Source: Serratia rhizosphaerae (GTDB lineage: Bacteria; Pseudomonadota; Gammaproteobacteria; Enterobacterales; Enterobacteriaceae). From it: DNA of 64,000 bases. Below are positions 36,072-46,500 of this stretch, one piece after another (within the stretch, counting starts at the first letter, position 1; each line of letters opens with the position of its first letter). The position numbers were made by a program, and so were the translations under genes. Location of the stretch: NCBI RefSeq assembly GCF_009817885.1, contig NZ_CP041764.1, forward strand, positions 3,472,001 to 3,536,000, read 5' to 3'. The notes under the pieces are model-generated. The model had not been told where the DNA came from. It did no database searches and saw nothing but the letters and a program-made list of their open reading frames with translations.

Positions 36072-38435
36072 ATGAAAACGCTAAAGAACTGGAGCCTCGC
36101 CGGCCAATATGACGACCGCATCGAACTGCTGGTGGATGATCAGCATCTGTTTTGCCTCTACGTGCTGGAGGAGGATCTGTTCCGCGTGTTGCTGAAACGC
36201 AACGGCGAGCTGGCGCTGGACCGCACCTGGAGCATTGCGCCGCAGCAGGACGTGCCGTGGGAAGGGCGCGACCGGCTCAGCGTGGCGGGCTTCAGCCTGC
36301 CGGGCTACCGCCTGGAGCAGCATGACGATCGGCTGGTGGTGACCAGCGCCGCGCTGCGGGTGACGGTGCATCAGCCCCTGTGGCTGGAGTGGGAGTATTG
36401 CACCGCCGACGGGCAGTGGCGCCCGCTGGCGGCCGACCGGCCGACCAGCGCCTATCTGCTGAACGCGCACGGCGACGGCGTGGCGCACTATCAGCGCCGC
36501 TTCGGCGGCGAGCACTATTACGGGCTGGGGGAAAAATCCGGCGATCTGGAGCGCAGCGGCCGCCGTTTTGAGATGCGCAACCTGGACGCCATGGGCTACA
36601 ACGCGGCCAGCACCGATCCGCTGTATAAGCATATTCCGTTTACCATCACCCGGCGCGAGGACGTCAGCTTCGGCCTGTTTTACGATAACCTGAGCAGCTG
36701 CTGGCTGGATCTGGGCAATGAGCTGGACAACTACCATCCGGCCTACCGCCGCTATCAGGCGGAGGCGGGGGATCTGGATTATTATCTGTTCCTCGGGCCG
36801 CAGGTGCTGGACGTGACCAAAGCGCTGCTGCGTCTGACCGGGAAAACGCACTTCGGTCCGAAGTGGAGCCTGGGTTACAGCGGCTCCACCATGCACTATA
36901 CCGACGCGCCGGATGCGCAGCAGCAGCTGCAGCAGTTTATCGCCCTGTGCCGGCAGCATGAGATTCCCTGCGATTCGTTCCAGCTCTCCTCCGGCTATAC
37001 CTCGATTAATGATAAACGCTACGTGTTCAACTGGAACTACGACAAGGTGCCGAAGCCGAAGGCGCTGAGCGCGGCGTTCCACCAGGCCGGGCTGAAGCTG
37101 GCGGCGAATATCAAACCCTGTCTGCTGCAGGACCATCCGCAGTACGCTGCGGTGGCGGAGCAGGGGCTGTTTATCCGCGACTCGCAAAGCGACGCGCCTG
37201 AGCGCTCGAGCTTCTGGGATGACGAAGGGTCACACCTCGACTTCACCAATCCGGCGACGGTGCGCTGGTGGCAGCAGGGCGTCACGCAGCAGCTGCTGGA
37301 GATGGGCATCGATTCCACCTGGAACGACAACAACGAATACGAAGTGTGGGATGGCGAAGCGCGCTGCCACGGTTTTGGCCGGCCGATCGCCATCAAGCAT
37401 ATCCGCCCGGTGATGCCGTTGCTGATGATGCGCGCCTCGATGGAGGCCCAGCAGCGCTTTGCCCCCGGCCTGCGGCCGTACCTGATTTCCCGCTCCGGCT
37501 GCGCCGGCATGCAGCGCTATGTACAGACCTGGAGCGGCGATAACCGCACCAGCTGGCAGACGCTGCGTTACAACATCCGCATGGGGCTGGGGATGAGCCT
37601 GTCCGGGCTGTATAACGTCGGTCATGACGTCGGCGGCTTCTCCGGTGATAAGCCGGACGCCGAGCTGCTGGTGCGCTGGGTGCAAAACGGCGTGATGCAT
37701 CCGCGTTTTACCATTCACTCCTGGAACGACGACGCCACGGTGAACGAGCCCTGGATGTACCCGGCGGCGACGCCGATGATCCGTCAGGCGATCAACCTGC
37801 GTTATCAGCTGATGCCGTATCTGTATACGCTGTTGTGGCAGGCCTGCGCCGAGGATGAGCCGATGCTGCGGCCGACATTCCTCGATCACGAGCAGGACAG
37901 CCGCGTCTGGTGCGAGAACGACGACTTTATGCTGGGGCGCGATCTGCTGGTGGCCAGCGTGGTGGAGCCGGAGCAGCGTGAGCGTACGGTATATCTGCCG
38001 GATAACCAGGCGGGCTGGTACTGCTTCTACAGCGGCCAGTGGTTCAGCGGCGGACAGAGCGTGACGCTGCCGGCGCCGCTGGAGCGTTTGCCGCTGCTGG
38101 TGCGGGCCGGCGCCGCCTTGCCGCTTTCGCGCCGTCTGGCACACGTTGACGTGGCGGCGGATGACCAGCGTGAACTTAAACTGTTCCCGCTGCAGCAGGG
38201 CGAGCGCTCAGGGCTGCTGTTTGAAGACGACGGTGAGAGCGACGCCTGGCGGCAGGGCGGCGCGCTGTGGCTGCGCTGGCAGATGCAGTGCGACGCAGAG
38301 CGTATTGCGCTGACGTTTAGCCATGAAGGGGATTTCCGTCCGGCGTGGCGGCGGCTGGCGGTGACGCTGCCGGCGGCGGAAACGCGCGAGCTGTGGATCA
38401 ACGGGGAGCGGGCGGGCGGCTATTCGCTGAGCTAA
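36072..38435 (+). CDS. Glycoside hydrolase family 31 alpha-glycosidase
   Basis: This 787-residue cytosolic enzyme has an N-terminal beta domain, a (beta/alpha)8 barrel from about residue 260 to 600, and C-terminal beta domains. The likely nucleophile is Asp419 in STWNDNNEYEVWDGE and the acid/base Asp490 in TWSGDNRTSW, typical GH31 positions. Family members cleave alpha-glucosides, alpha-xylosides or sulfoquinovosides. The substrate is not evident here, but pairing with an organic-anion symporter hints at a charged sugar. No signal peptide is seen. Confidence 0.9.
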   Translation: MKTLKNWSLAGQYDDRIELLVDDQHLFCLYVLEEDLFRVLLKRNGELALDRTWSIAPQQDVPWEGRDRLSVAGFSLPGYRLEQHDDRLVVTSAALRVTVHQPLWLEWEYCTADGQWRPLAADRPTSAYLLNAHGDGVAHYQRRFGGEHYYGLGEKSGDLERSGRRFEMRNLDAMGYNAASTDPLYKHIPFTITRREDVSFGLFYDNLSSCWLDLGNELDNYHPAYRRYQAEAGDLDYYLFLGPQVLDVTKALLRLTGKTHFGPKWSLGYSGSTMHYTDAPDAQQQLQQFIALCRQHEIPCDSFQLSSGYTSINDKRYVFNWNYDKVPKPKALSAAFHQAGLKLAANIKPCLLQDHPQYAAVAEQGLFIRDSQSDAPERSSFWDDEGSHLDFTNPATVRWWQQGVTQQLLEMGIDSTWNDNNEYEVWDGEARCHGFGRPIAIKHIRPVMPLLMMRASMEAQQRFAPGLRPYLISRSGCAGMQRYVQTWSGDNRTSWQTLRYNIRMGLGMSLSGLYNVGHDVGGFSGDKPDAELLVRWVQNGVMHPRFTIHSWNDDATVNEPWMYPAATPMIRQAINLRYQLMPYLYTLLWQACAEDEPMLRPTFLDHEQDSRVWCENDDFMLGRDLLVASVVEPEQRERTVYLPDNQAGWYCFYSGQWFSGGQSVTLPAPLERLPLLVRAGAALPLSRRLAHVDVAADDQRELKLFPLQQGERSGLLFEDDGESDAWRQGGALWLRWQMQCDAERIALTFSHEGDFRPAWRRLAVTLPAAETRELWINGERAGGYSLS

Positions 38436-38440
38436 ACAAA

Positions 38441-38461
38441 CGGGCGCCGTCATGGCGCCCG
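38441..38461. terminator. Hairpin between GH31 gene and xseA
   Basis: CGGGCGCC and GGCGCCCG form a perfect 8-bp stem between the convergent genes. No T-run follows on the plus strand. Confidence 0.6.
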
Positions 38462-38468
38462 CTGAAGA

Positions 38469-39845
38469 CTATTCCGCCGCGCGTTTCTTGCGCGGCTTGC
38501 TCACTTTTTTGATGGTTTTCACTTCGCTTTCCAGCCAGCCGTCCTGCAGACGGGTTTTCAGGATTTCGCCCACCTGCGCCTGTTTGGTGGTTTTCAGCAC
38601 CTCGCCGCGCGGGGTTTGCGTCACGCTGTAGCCGCGCGCCAGCGTTGCCAGCGGGCTGACCGCCTCAAGCTGGCTGCAGGCCACGCCGAAGCGCTGGCGG
38701 TAGCCGCTCAGCTGACGTTCCAGCGCCTGCTGCAGCCGGTATTCCTGCTGTTGAATACGCTGCTGACAGCGGTGAATGCGCCCCAGCGGCTGCACCTGAT
38801 TCAGACGCTGCTGCAGGCGCTCGCTGCGGCGTGACGTCAGACGTAGCTGATGCTGCATGCCTTCTTCCAGCCGGCGCTGCAGTTTGAACAGCAGCGTCTG
38901 CTGACGCGCCAGCCGCAGGTGCGGGTGCTGTTGCTGCAGGCGGTGGTGCAGGCGGCTGAACTGCTGCTGACGCTGCGCCAGGTAGTAGTCCATCGCCATT
39001 TCCAGCCGCTGCTGCTGCGACTGCAGCTGACGCAGCAGCTCCAGCTGATTGCGGCTGACCAGTTCGGCGGCGGCGGAAGGCGTGGGGGCGCGCAGATCGG
39101 CGACGAAATCGGCGATGGTGACGTCGGTTTCATGGCCGACGGCGCTGACCACCGGGATATGGCTGGCGAAAATCGCCCGCGCCACGCGTTCGTCGTTAAA
39201 GCTCCACAGATCTTCCAGCGAACCACCGCCGCGGCCGACGATCAGCACGTCGCACTCATCGCGCCGGTTGGCGGTTTCAATCGCCCGGACGATTTGCAGC
39301 GGCGCGTCCGCGCCCTGTACCGCGGTGGGGTAGATGACGATCGGCAGCGACGGATCGCGCCGCTGCAGCACCTGCAGAATATCGTGCAGCGCGGCGCCGC
39401 TGGCGGAGGTGATCACGCCGAGGCGTTTGGCCGGGCTGGGCAGCGGCTGTTTAAACTGCGGGTCGAACAGCCCTTCGGCCGCCAGCTGCTGCTTCAACTG
39501 TTCGAACTGCTGCTGCAGCAGGCCGTCGCCCGCCGGCTGCATGCTTTCGGCGATCAGCTGATAATCGCCGCGCGGCTCATACAGCGTGATGCTGGCGCGC
39601 ACCAGCACCTGCTGGCCGTTTTGCGGACGGAAATTAACGCGGCGGTTGCTGTTGCGGAACATCGCGCAGCGTACCTGAGCACGGTCGTCTTTCAGCGTGA
39701 AATACCAGTGGCCGGAAGCGGGCTGGGAGAAGTTTGAGATCTCGGCGGAGAGCCAAATCTGCCCCATCTCCATTTCCAGGAGTTGTTTAACCGTCTGATT
39801 CAGGCGGCTTACGGTAAAAATGGATGGTGCGGTAGGTAGCGACAT
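38469..39845 (-). CDS. xseA: Exodeoxyribonuclease VII large subunit
   Basis: This 458-residue subunit degrades single-stranded DNA together with XseB. An N-terminal OB fold (EISNFSQPASGHWYFTLKD) is followed by the nuclease core (GVITSASGAALHDIL, IVGRGGGSLEDLWSFNDE, SAVGHETDVTIADFVAD) and a long Gln/Arg-rich coiled coil. The frame extends ten codons upstream, but MSLPTAPSIFTVSRLNQ is the family start. It is divergent from guaB, as in E. coli. Confidence 0.96.
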   Translation of the reverse strand: MSLPTAPSIFTVSRLNQTVKQLLEMEMGQIWLSAEISNFSQPASGHWYFTLKDDRAQVRCAMFRNSNRRVNFRPQNGQQVLVRASITLYEPRGDYQLIAESMQPAGDGLLQQQFEQLKQQLAAEGLFDPQFKQPLPSPAKRLGVITSASGAALHDILQVLQRRDPSLPIVIYPTAVQGADAPLQIVRAIETANRRDECDVLIVGRGGGSLEDLWSFNDERVARAIFASHIPVVSAVGHETDVTIADFVADLRAPTPSAAAELVSRNQLELLRQLQSQQQRLEMAMDYYLAQRQQQFSRLHHRLQQQHPHLRLARQQTLLFKLQRRLEEGMQHQLRLTSRRSERLQQRLNQVQPLGRIHRCQQRIQQQEYRLQQALERQLSGYRQRFGVACSQLEAVSPLATLARGYSVTQTPRGEVLKTTKQAQVGEILKTRLQDGWLESEVKTIKKVSKPRKKRAAE

Positions 39846-39957
39846 GTGACCCAGATCAAATTTCAAAACAACCACTTAATTGACTGATACTACATGCCTC
39901 AAACAGCTAATCAAGAGTTTTTGTAAGAAAGTGCTGGAGGCAACCGATTCCGCTCTG

Positions 39958-39963
39958 TATAAT
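39958..39963 (+). promoter_or_regulatory. -10 element of the guaBA promoter
   Basis: TATAAT in CTGTATAATGCCGCGG lies 52 bases upstream of the guaB start. The -35 region is poor, and the PurR-like match nearby (about 39,938-39,953) is too weak to call. Confidence 0.55.
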
Positions 39964-40014
39964 GCCGCGGCAATATTTTATCTTTTCCGCATCCACCCTG
40001 GTGAGATATTGCCC

Positions 40015-41478
40015 ATGCTACGTATCGCTAAAGAAGCTCTAACGTTTGACGACGTTCTCCTGGTTCCAGCCCACTCCACCGTTCTGCCGAACACCGCAGA
40101 ATTAGGCACTCAGCTGACCAAAACCATCCGCCTGAATATCCCTATGCTGTCCGCAGCAATGGATACCGTTACCGAATCCGGCCTGGCTATCGCACTGGCG
40201 CAGGAAGGCGGCCTCGGCTTCATCCACAAAAACATGTCTATTGAGCGTCAGGCTGAAGAAGTCAGCCGCGTGAAGAAACATGAAAGCGGCGTAGTTACCG
40301 ACCCGCAGACCGTCACCCCGTCCACCACGCTGAAAGAAGTCAAAGAACTGACCGAACGTAACGGCTTTGCCGGCTACCCGGTGGTGACCGAAGACAACGA
40401 ACTGGTAGGCATCATCACCGGCCGCGACGTGCGCTTTGTGACCGACCTGAACCAAGCGGTGACCGCGGTCATGACGCCGAAAGATCGTCTGGTGACGGTG
40501 AAAGAGGGCGAGGCGCGTGAAGTGGTGCTGCAAAAAATGCACGAGAAGCGCGTTGAGAAAGCGCTGGTGGTTGACGAAAGTTTCCACCTGCTCGGCATGA
40601 TCACCGTAAAAGATTTCCAGAAAGCAGAACGTAAGCCTAACGCCTGTAAAGATGAGCAGGGTCGCCTGCGCGTTGGCGCGGCGGTCGGCGCCGGCGCCGG
40701 CAACGAAGAGCGCATCGACGCGCTGGTCGCGGCAGGCGTTGACGTGCTGCTGATTGACTCCTCCCACGGCCACTCCGAAGGCGTGCTGCAGCGCATCCGT
40801 GAAACCCGCGCCAAATACCCGGATCTGCAAATCGTCGGCGGCAACGTCGCGACCGCAGCCGGCGCCAAAGCGCTGGTTGAAGCCGGCGTCAGCGCGGTGA
40901 AAGTGGGCATCGGCCCTGGCTCCATCTGTACTACCCGTATCGTGACCGGCGTCGGCGTACCGCAGATTACCGCTATCTCCGATGCGGTTGCAGCGCTGGA
41001 AGGCACCGGTATTCCGGTCATCGCCGACGGCGGCATCCGCTTCTCCGGCGATATCGCCAAGGCGATCGCCGCGGGCGCATCCTGCGTGATGGTCGGCTCC
41101 ATGCTGGCGGGCACCGAAGAATCTCCGGGCGAAATCGAGCTGTATCAGGGCCGTTCGTTCAAGTCCTACCGCGGTATGGGCTCGCTGGGCGCGATGTCCA
41201 AAGGCTCTTCTGACCGTTACTTCCAGACCGACAACGCGGCGGACAAACTGGTGCCGGAAGGCATCGAAGGCCGCGTGGCGTACAAAGGCATGCTGAAGGC
41301 CATCGTACACCAGCAGATGGGCGGCCTGCGCTCCTGCATGGGCCTGACCGGCTGCGGCACCATCGACGAACTGCGCACCAAGGCGGAATTCGTACGCATC
41401 AGCGGCGCCGGCATCCAGGAAAGCCACGTGCACGATGTGACCATCACCAAAGAGTCACCAAACTACCGTATGGGCTAA
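40015..41478 (+). CDS. guaB: Inosine-5'-monophosphate dehydrogenase
   Basis: This 487-residue enzyme oxidises IMP to XMP with NAD+, the first committed step of GMP synthesis. The active-site Cys lies in GPGSICTTRIVTG, the mobile flap in SKGSSDRYFQ, and two CBS domains span roughly residues 95-205. The frame opens 45 codons earlier, but this ATG gives MLRIAKEALTFDDVLL as in E. coli, and the TATAAT lies inside that longer frame. It is followed by guaA. Confidence 0.98.
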   Translation: MLRIAKEALTFDDVLLVPAHSTVLPNTAELGTQLTKTIRLNIPMLSAAMDTVTESGLAIALAQEGGLGFIHKNMSIERQAEEVSRVKKHESGVVTDPQTVTPSTTLKEVKELTERNGFAGYPVVTEDNELVGIITGRDVRFVTDLNQAVTAVMTPKDRLVTVKEGEAREVVLQKMHEKRVEKALVVDESFHLLGMITVKDFQKAERKPNACKDEQGRLRVGAAVGAGAGNEERIDALVAAGVDVLLIDSSHGHSEGVLQRIRETRAKYPDLQIVGGNVATAAGAKALVEAGVSAVKVGIGPGSICTTRIVTGVGVPQITAISDAVAALEGTGIPVIADGGIRFSGDIAKAIAAGASCVMVGSMLAGTEESPGEIELYQGRSFKSYRGMGSLGAMSKGSSDRYFQTDNAADKLVPEGIEGRVAYKGMLKAIVHQQMGGLRSCMGLTGCGTIDELRTKAEFVRISGAGIQESHVHDVTITKESPNYRMG

Positions 41479-41526
41479 CCCACGGCAGAGATGTTTATGC
41501 GTAGCGGCGTGGCATATCACGCCGCT

Positions 41527-41547
41527 GGCCCCGCAGAGAGCGGGGCC
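41527..41547 (+). other. Hairpin in the guaB-guaA intergenic region
   Basis: GGCCCCGC and GCGGGGCC form a perfect 8-bp stem with a 5-base loop, about 56 bases before guaA. A T-rich tract follows some 20 bases later. It could act as a partial terminator or mRNA stabiliser. Confidence 0.45.
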
Positions 41548-41602
41548 GTCACCACGCGCTTATTGTTGTTTTTTCTCCTTTTGTTGCTGGAATTCGCCTC
41601 AC

Positions 41603-43180
41603 ATGACACAAAATATTCATAAGCATCGCATTCTTATTCTGGACTTCGGTTCGCAGTACACCCAACTGGTTGCCCGTCGCGTGCGCGAAATCGGCGTTTA
41701 CTGCGAGCTGTGGGCCTGGGACGTCAGCGAAGAGCAGATCCGCGAATTCAACCCGAGCGGCATCATCCTTTCCGGCGGCCCGGAAAGCACCACCGAACAT
41801 AACAGCCCGCGCGCGCCGGAATACGTCTTCAACGCCGGCGTACCGGTGCTGGGCGTGTGCTACGGCATGCAGACCATGGCGATGCAGCTGGGCGGCCACG
41901 TACAAGGCTCCAACGAGCGTGAGTTCGGCTATGCGCAGGTGGAAGTGACCACCGAAAGCGCACTGATCCGCGACATCGAAGACGCCATCAGCCCGGCAGG
42001 CAAACCGCTGCTGGACGTGTGGATGAGCCACGGCGACAAAGTCACCGCCATCCCGTCCGACTTTGTGACCGTTGCCAGCACCGACACCTGCCCGTTCGCC
42101 ATTATGGCCAACGAAGAAAAACGCTTCTACGGCGTGCAGTTCCACCCGGAAGTGACCCATACCCGTCAGGGCCAGCGCATGCTGGAGCGTTTTGTGCTGG
42201 ATATCTGCCAGTGTGAAGCGCTGTGGACGCCGGCCACCATCATCGAAGATGCGGTTGAACGCATCCGCGAGCAGGTGGGTGAAGACCACGTGATCCTCGG
42301 CCTGTCCGGCGGCGTGGACTCTTCCGTTACCGCGATGCTGCTGCACCGCGCCATTGGCAAGCGCCTGACCTGCGTCTTCGTCGACAACGGCCTGCTGCGC
42401 CTGAACGAAGCCAACCAGGTGATGGAAATGTTCGGCGACCACTTCGGCCTGAACATCGTGCACGTGCCGGCGGAAGAGCGCTTCCTGAGCGCGCTGGCGG
42501 GCGTGGACGAGCCGGAAGCCAAGCGTAAAATCATCGGCCGCGTGTTCGTGGAAGTGTTTGACGAAGAAGCCTGCAAGCAAGAGCAGGTGAAATGGCTGGC
42601 GCAGGGCACCATCTATCCTGACGTGATCGAATCTGCCGCTTCCGCCACCGGTAAAGCGCACGTGATCAAGTCGCACCACAACGTGGGCGGCCTGCCGAAA
42701 GAGATGAAGCTGGGCCTGGTCGAGCCGCTGAAAGAGCTGTTCAAAGACGAAGTGCGCAAGATCGGTCTGGAGCTGGGCCTGCCTTACGACATGCTGTACC
42801 GTCACCCGTTCCCGGGGCCGGGTCTGGGCGTGCGCGTGCTGGGCGAAGTGAAGAAAGAGTACTGCGACCTGCTGCGCCGTGCCGACGCCATCTTCATCGA
42901 AGAGCTGCACAAAGCCGACCTGTACAACAAGGTCAGCCAGGCGTTCACCGTGTTCCTGCCGGTGCGCTCCGTCGGCGTGATGGGCGACGGCCGTAAATAC
43001 GACTGGGTTGTTTCGCTGCGTGCGGTGGAAACCATCGACTTTATGACCGCGCACTGGGCGCACCTGCCGTATGAGTTCCTCGGCCGCGTTTCCAACCGCA
43101 TCATCAACGAAGTAGACGGCATCTCCCGCGTGGTGTACGACATCAGCGGCAAGCCGCCGGCGACGATCGAGTGGGAATGA
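41603..43180 (+). CDS. guaA: GMP synthase (glutamine-hydrolysing)
   Basis: This 525-residue enzyme aminates XMP to GMP. The N-terminal class I glutamine amidotransferase domain has its nucleophile Cys in VLGVCYGMQTM and His-Glu in GVQFHPEVTHT. The ATP-pyrophosphatase domain has LGLSGGVDSSVTA, and the dimerisation domain ends in PPATIEWE. It pairs with guaB and is followed by a strong terminator. Confidence 0.98.
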   Translation: MTQNIHKHRILILDFGSQYTQLVARRVREIGVYCELWAWDVSEEQIREFNPSGIILSGGPESTTEHNSPRAPEYVFNAGVPVLGVCYGMQTMAMQLGGHVQGSNEREFGYAQVEVTTESALIRDIEDAISPAGKPLLDVWMSHGDKVTAIPSDFVTVASTDTCPFAIMANEEKRFYGVQFHPEVTHTRQGQRMLERFVLDICQCEALWTPATIIEDAVERIREQVGEDHVILGLSGGVDSSVTAMLLHRAIGKRLTCVFVDNGLLRLNEANQVMEMFGDHFGLNIVHVPAEERFLSALAGVDEPEAKRKIIGRVFVEVFDEEACKQEQVKWLAQGTIYPDVIESAASATGKAHVIKSHHNVGGLPKEMKLGLVEPLKELFKDEVRKIGLELGLPYDMLYRHPFPGPGLGVRVLGEVKKEYCDLLRRADAIFIEELHKADLYNKVSQAFTVFLPVRSVGVMGDGRKYDWVVSLRAVETIDFMTAHWAHLPYEFLGRVSNRIINEVDGISRVVYDISGKPPATIEWE

Positions 43181-43222
43181 TTTAACGTCATAGCCTGCAC
43201 ATAAAGCAGTAAAACATCGACT

Positions 43223-43248
43223 AAGCCCGCGTAATCGCGGGCTTTTTT
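43223..43248 (+). terminator. Intrinsic terminator of guaBA
   Basis: AAGCCCGC (43223-43230) and GCGGGCTT (43237-43244) form a stem with loop GTAATC, followed by a T-run. Confidence 0.9.
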
Positions 43249-43258
43249 TGTTTGCTTT

Positions 43259-43292
43259 CCGGTAATTTTTGTCTTAGAAACCGGTAATTTTT
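43259..43292. repeat. Short direct repeat in the guaA-rhs intergenic region
   Basis: CCGGTAATTTTT occurs at 43259-43270 and again at 43281-43292, 22 bp apart. It lies in the 336-bp AT-richer gap between core guaA and the accessory rhs gene. Nothing else recognisable was seen in that gap beyond the guaA terminator and an rhs ribosome-binding site. Confidence 0.5.
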
Positions 43293-43516
43293 TATGGTAT
43301 CGCCGATGGTATTATCAAGGCTCGATGTGATGGAACAACTCGATGCCTGAGTCATTATTTAGCAAAAGGAACTTGTACGATGCCTGTTTTTTCCCGCAGC
43401 TGTGTTACCCCGCTAATTGGATATTTTGTTTGTACCGTCAAGTCACTGTCGGCGGACAATGCTGATCCCGTCTCCTTCAATATCTCCCGAGTATCTGGCC
43501 CAATAAGGAACGTGCC

Positions 43517-46500
43517 ATGAGTGAAGCGGCACGCGTCGGCGATGCGATTGGCCACTCCCATGCACTGGCGGGGATGATTGGCGGCACGCTGGTCGGCGGT
43601 CTGATTGCCGCCGCCGGCGCGGTGGCGGCGGGTGCGCTGTTTGTTGCCGGTCTGGCGGCGTCCTGCGTGGGCGTCGGCGTATTACTGGTGGGCGCCAGCC
43701 TGGCGGTGGGCTATCTCACCGGGGAGCTGGCGACCAGGGCGCGCGACGGCATTGCGGAGGCCGGTGCAGGGAGCCTGACGCCGGCCGGGAAAATCCTGAC
43801 TGGCTCGCCGGATGTGCTCATCAATGGCAAGCCGGCGGCCATCGCTACCGTCAGTCAGGTCGCCTGTGACCAGGACGGCCCCAGCATGCAGATGGCGCAG
43901 GGCTCGGACAAGGTGTTTATCAACGGCCAGCCGGCGGCGCGCGTGGGGGATAAAACCAACTGCGACGCCCAGGTGATAGAAGGCTCGCCCAACGTGCGCA
44001 TCGGCGGCGGCACCGTCGCCACCTTGCCGATAAAACCGGAAGTGCCGGACTGGCTGTATAAAATCTCCGACCTGACGCTGCTGTTTGCCGGTTTGGTAGG
44101 CGGCGTCGGCGGGGCGGCCAGCAAGCTGGGGGCGCTCGGGAAAATGCTGAGCAAGGCGCCCGGCATCAATAAACTGGGACGTACGGCCTGCCGGTTTGGC
44201 ACGCTGATGACCGCCACGACCGCCGCCGGCATTATTGCCCGGCCGATAGATATCATCAGCGGCCAGAAGTTCCTGTCCGGCGACGATGAGCTGGACTTTG
44301 TGCTGCCGTCGCGGCTGCCGGTTGAGTGGCAGCGCTACTGGCGCAGCGGTAACCCGGCACAGAGCGTGCTGGGTCGCGGTTGGAGCCTGTTCTGGGAAAG
44401 CAGCCTTAAGCGCTACCAGGATGGCCTGGTGTGGCGCGCGCCGTCCGGCGACTACGTCTCCTTCCCGATGGTGCCGCGTGGCCATAAAACCTACTGCGAA
44501 GCGGAAAAGTGCTGGCTGATGCACAACAGTGATGGCAGCTGGCAGGTGTTCGACGTCAGCGAACAGGCCTGGCACTACCCGGCGCTGAGTGATGAGCCGA
44601 GCCGGCTGCAGATGCTGACTGACCTCACCGGCAACACGATTTCCCTGTTCCACGATGACCATGGCCGGCTGACCGAACTGGTCGACAGCGCCGGCCAGCG
44701 GCTGGCGTGCCGCTACCTGACCACCGCCAACGGACTGTCCCGCCTGAGCACGGTGCTGCTGTTTACCCCGGACGGCGAGCTGCCGCTGGTGCACTACGGT
44801 TACGATGATGAGGGGCAGCTGATTAGCGTCCGCAACCGCGCCGGCGAAGTCACCCGGCGCTTTGGCTGGCAGGATGGGCTGATGGTCAGTCATCAGGACC
44901 ACAACGGCCTGCTGAACGAGTACCGCTGGCAGGAGATTGACGGCCTACCGCGCGTGGCGGCCTACCGTAACAGCGCCGGCGAGCAGTTGGCGCTCTATTA
45001 TGACTTTGCCAACGGCACACGGCGGGCGGTGCGCGACGACGGCGCACGGGCGCTGTGGCAGTTGGACGATGACGACAACGTGGCGCAGTTCACCGACTTT
45101 GACAGCAGAAAATCGGCGTTTATCTATGAACGGGGCGAGCTGTGCGGCGTGGTGCTGCCGGGCGGTGCGCAGCGTCAGAGCGAGTGGGACCGGTACGGCC
45201 GCCTGCTGAGCGAGACCGACCCGCTGGACCGCACCACCACTTACCAGTATTCCCGCAACAGCGGGCGTCTGTTCTCGGTCACCTACCCGGACGGTAGTCA
45301 GGCGTTTCAGCACTGGGACACCCAGGGACGCCCGACGCAGCAGATTGATGCGTTGGGCAATGTCACCCGTTACCACTATCCCGACGAGGAAGAGAGCCTG
45401 CCGGCACGCGTCATTGATGCGCTGGGCGGCGAGGTGAAACTGACCTGGAACGCGCAGGGATTGCTGACGCGCTATACCGACTGTTCCGGCAGCGTCACCG
45501 CCTACGCCTATGACGCGCTGGGCCAGCTGACGCATCGCACCGACGCGGAAGGCCACCTGACCCGTTACCGCTGGGACCGAGCCGGCCGGCTGCAGACGCT
45601 GCTGCATCCCGACGGCAGCGAAGAACGTTTCGACTGGAGCGCGCAGGGCCAGCTGGCCCGACACCAGGACCCGCTCGGCAGTGAGACGCGCTGGCAGTAC
45701 AACCTGCTGGGACAGCCGGTCAGTGTCACCGACCGCATCCAGCGCACGCGCCGCTATCACTACAACTGCCGCGGCTGGTTGACAAGACTGGAAAATGGCA
45801 ACGGTGGGGACTACCAGTTCAGCCACGATGCGGTTGGCCGGCTGATGATTGAACGGCGGCCGGATAGCACCGACCGCTATTATCGTTACAGCTCTGCGGG
45901 GCAGTTGAGCGAGCTGCGGGAAACCGGGCCGCTCGACCCGCAGGCGCCGCCTGCACAACGCCTGCATCAGTTCCGTTATGACGAAGCCGGCCAACTGACC
46001 TGGCGCGCCAACGACAGCGCCGAGTGGCATTATCATTACGATGAGGCCGGGCGCATGAACCGCCTGACGCGTACGCCGACCGCTGCCGGCATCGCGCTGG
46101 GTATCGAGCCGGACAGCGTACAGCTGTGCTACGACAGGGCCGGCAACCTGCTGAGCGAGCAGGGCGTTAACGGTGAGCTGCAGTACCAGTGGGATGTCTT
46201 GTCCAACCTGCAGGCGTTGACGCTGCCGCAGGGCGACCAACTGCAGTGGCTCCGTTACGGCTCCGGCCATGCCAGCGCCATCAGGTTCAACCAGCAACTG
46301 GTGAGCGAGTTCAGCCGCGACCGGCTGCACCGGGAAACCGGTCGTACCCAGGGCGCGCTGCAGCAGCAGCGCCAATACGATGCGCTGGGGCGGCGCAGTG
46401 GGCAGAGCAGCGCATTCGGGCGCATCAGCAAACCGGAAGAGGGCGTGCTGTGGCGCACGTTCCGCTATACCGGCCGCGGCGAGCTGGAAGGTGTCAGTGA

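Noticed and set aside
39938..39953. PurR box at guaB
   Set aside because: Only about 9-10 of 16 positions match; too weak compared with the clear site at glyA.
39880..40014. N-terminal extension of guaB by 45 codons
   Set aside because: The TATAAT promoter element lies inside it and the internal ATG matches the conserved GuaB start.
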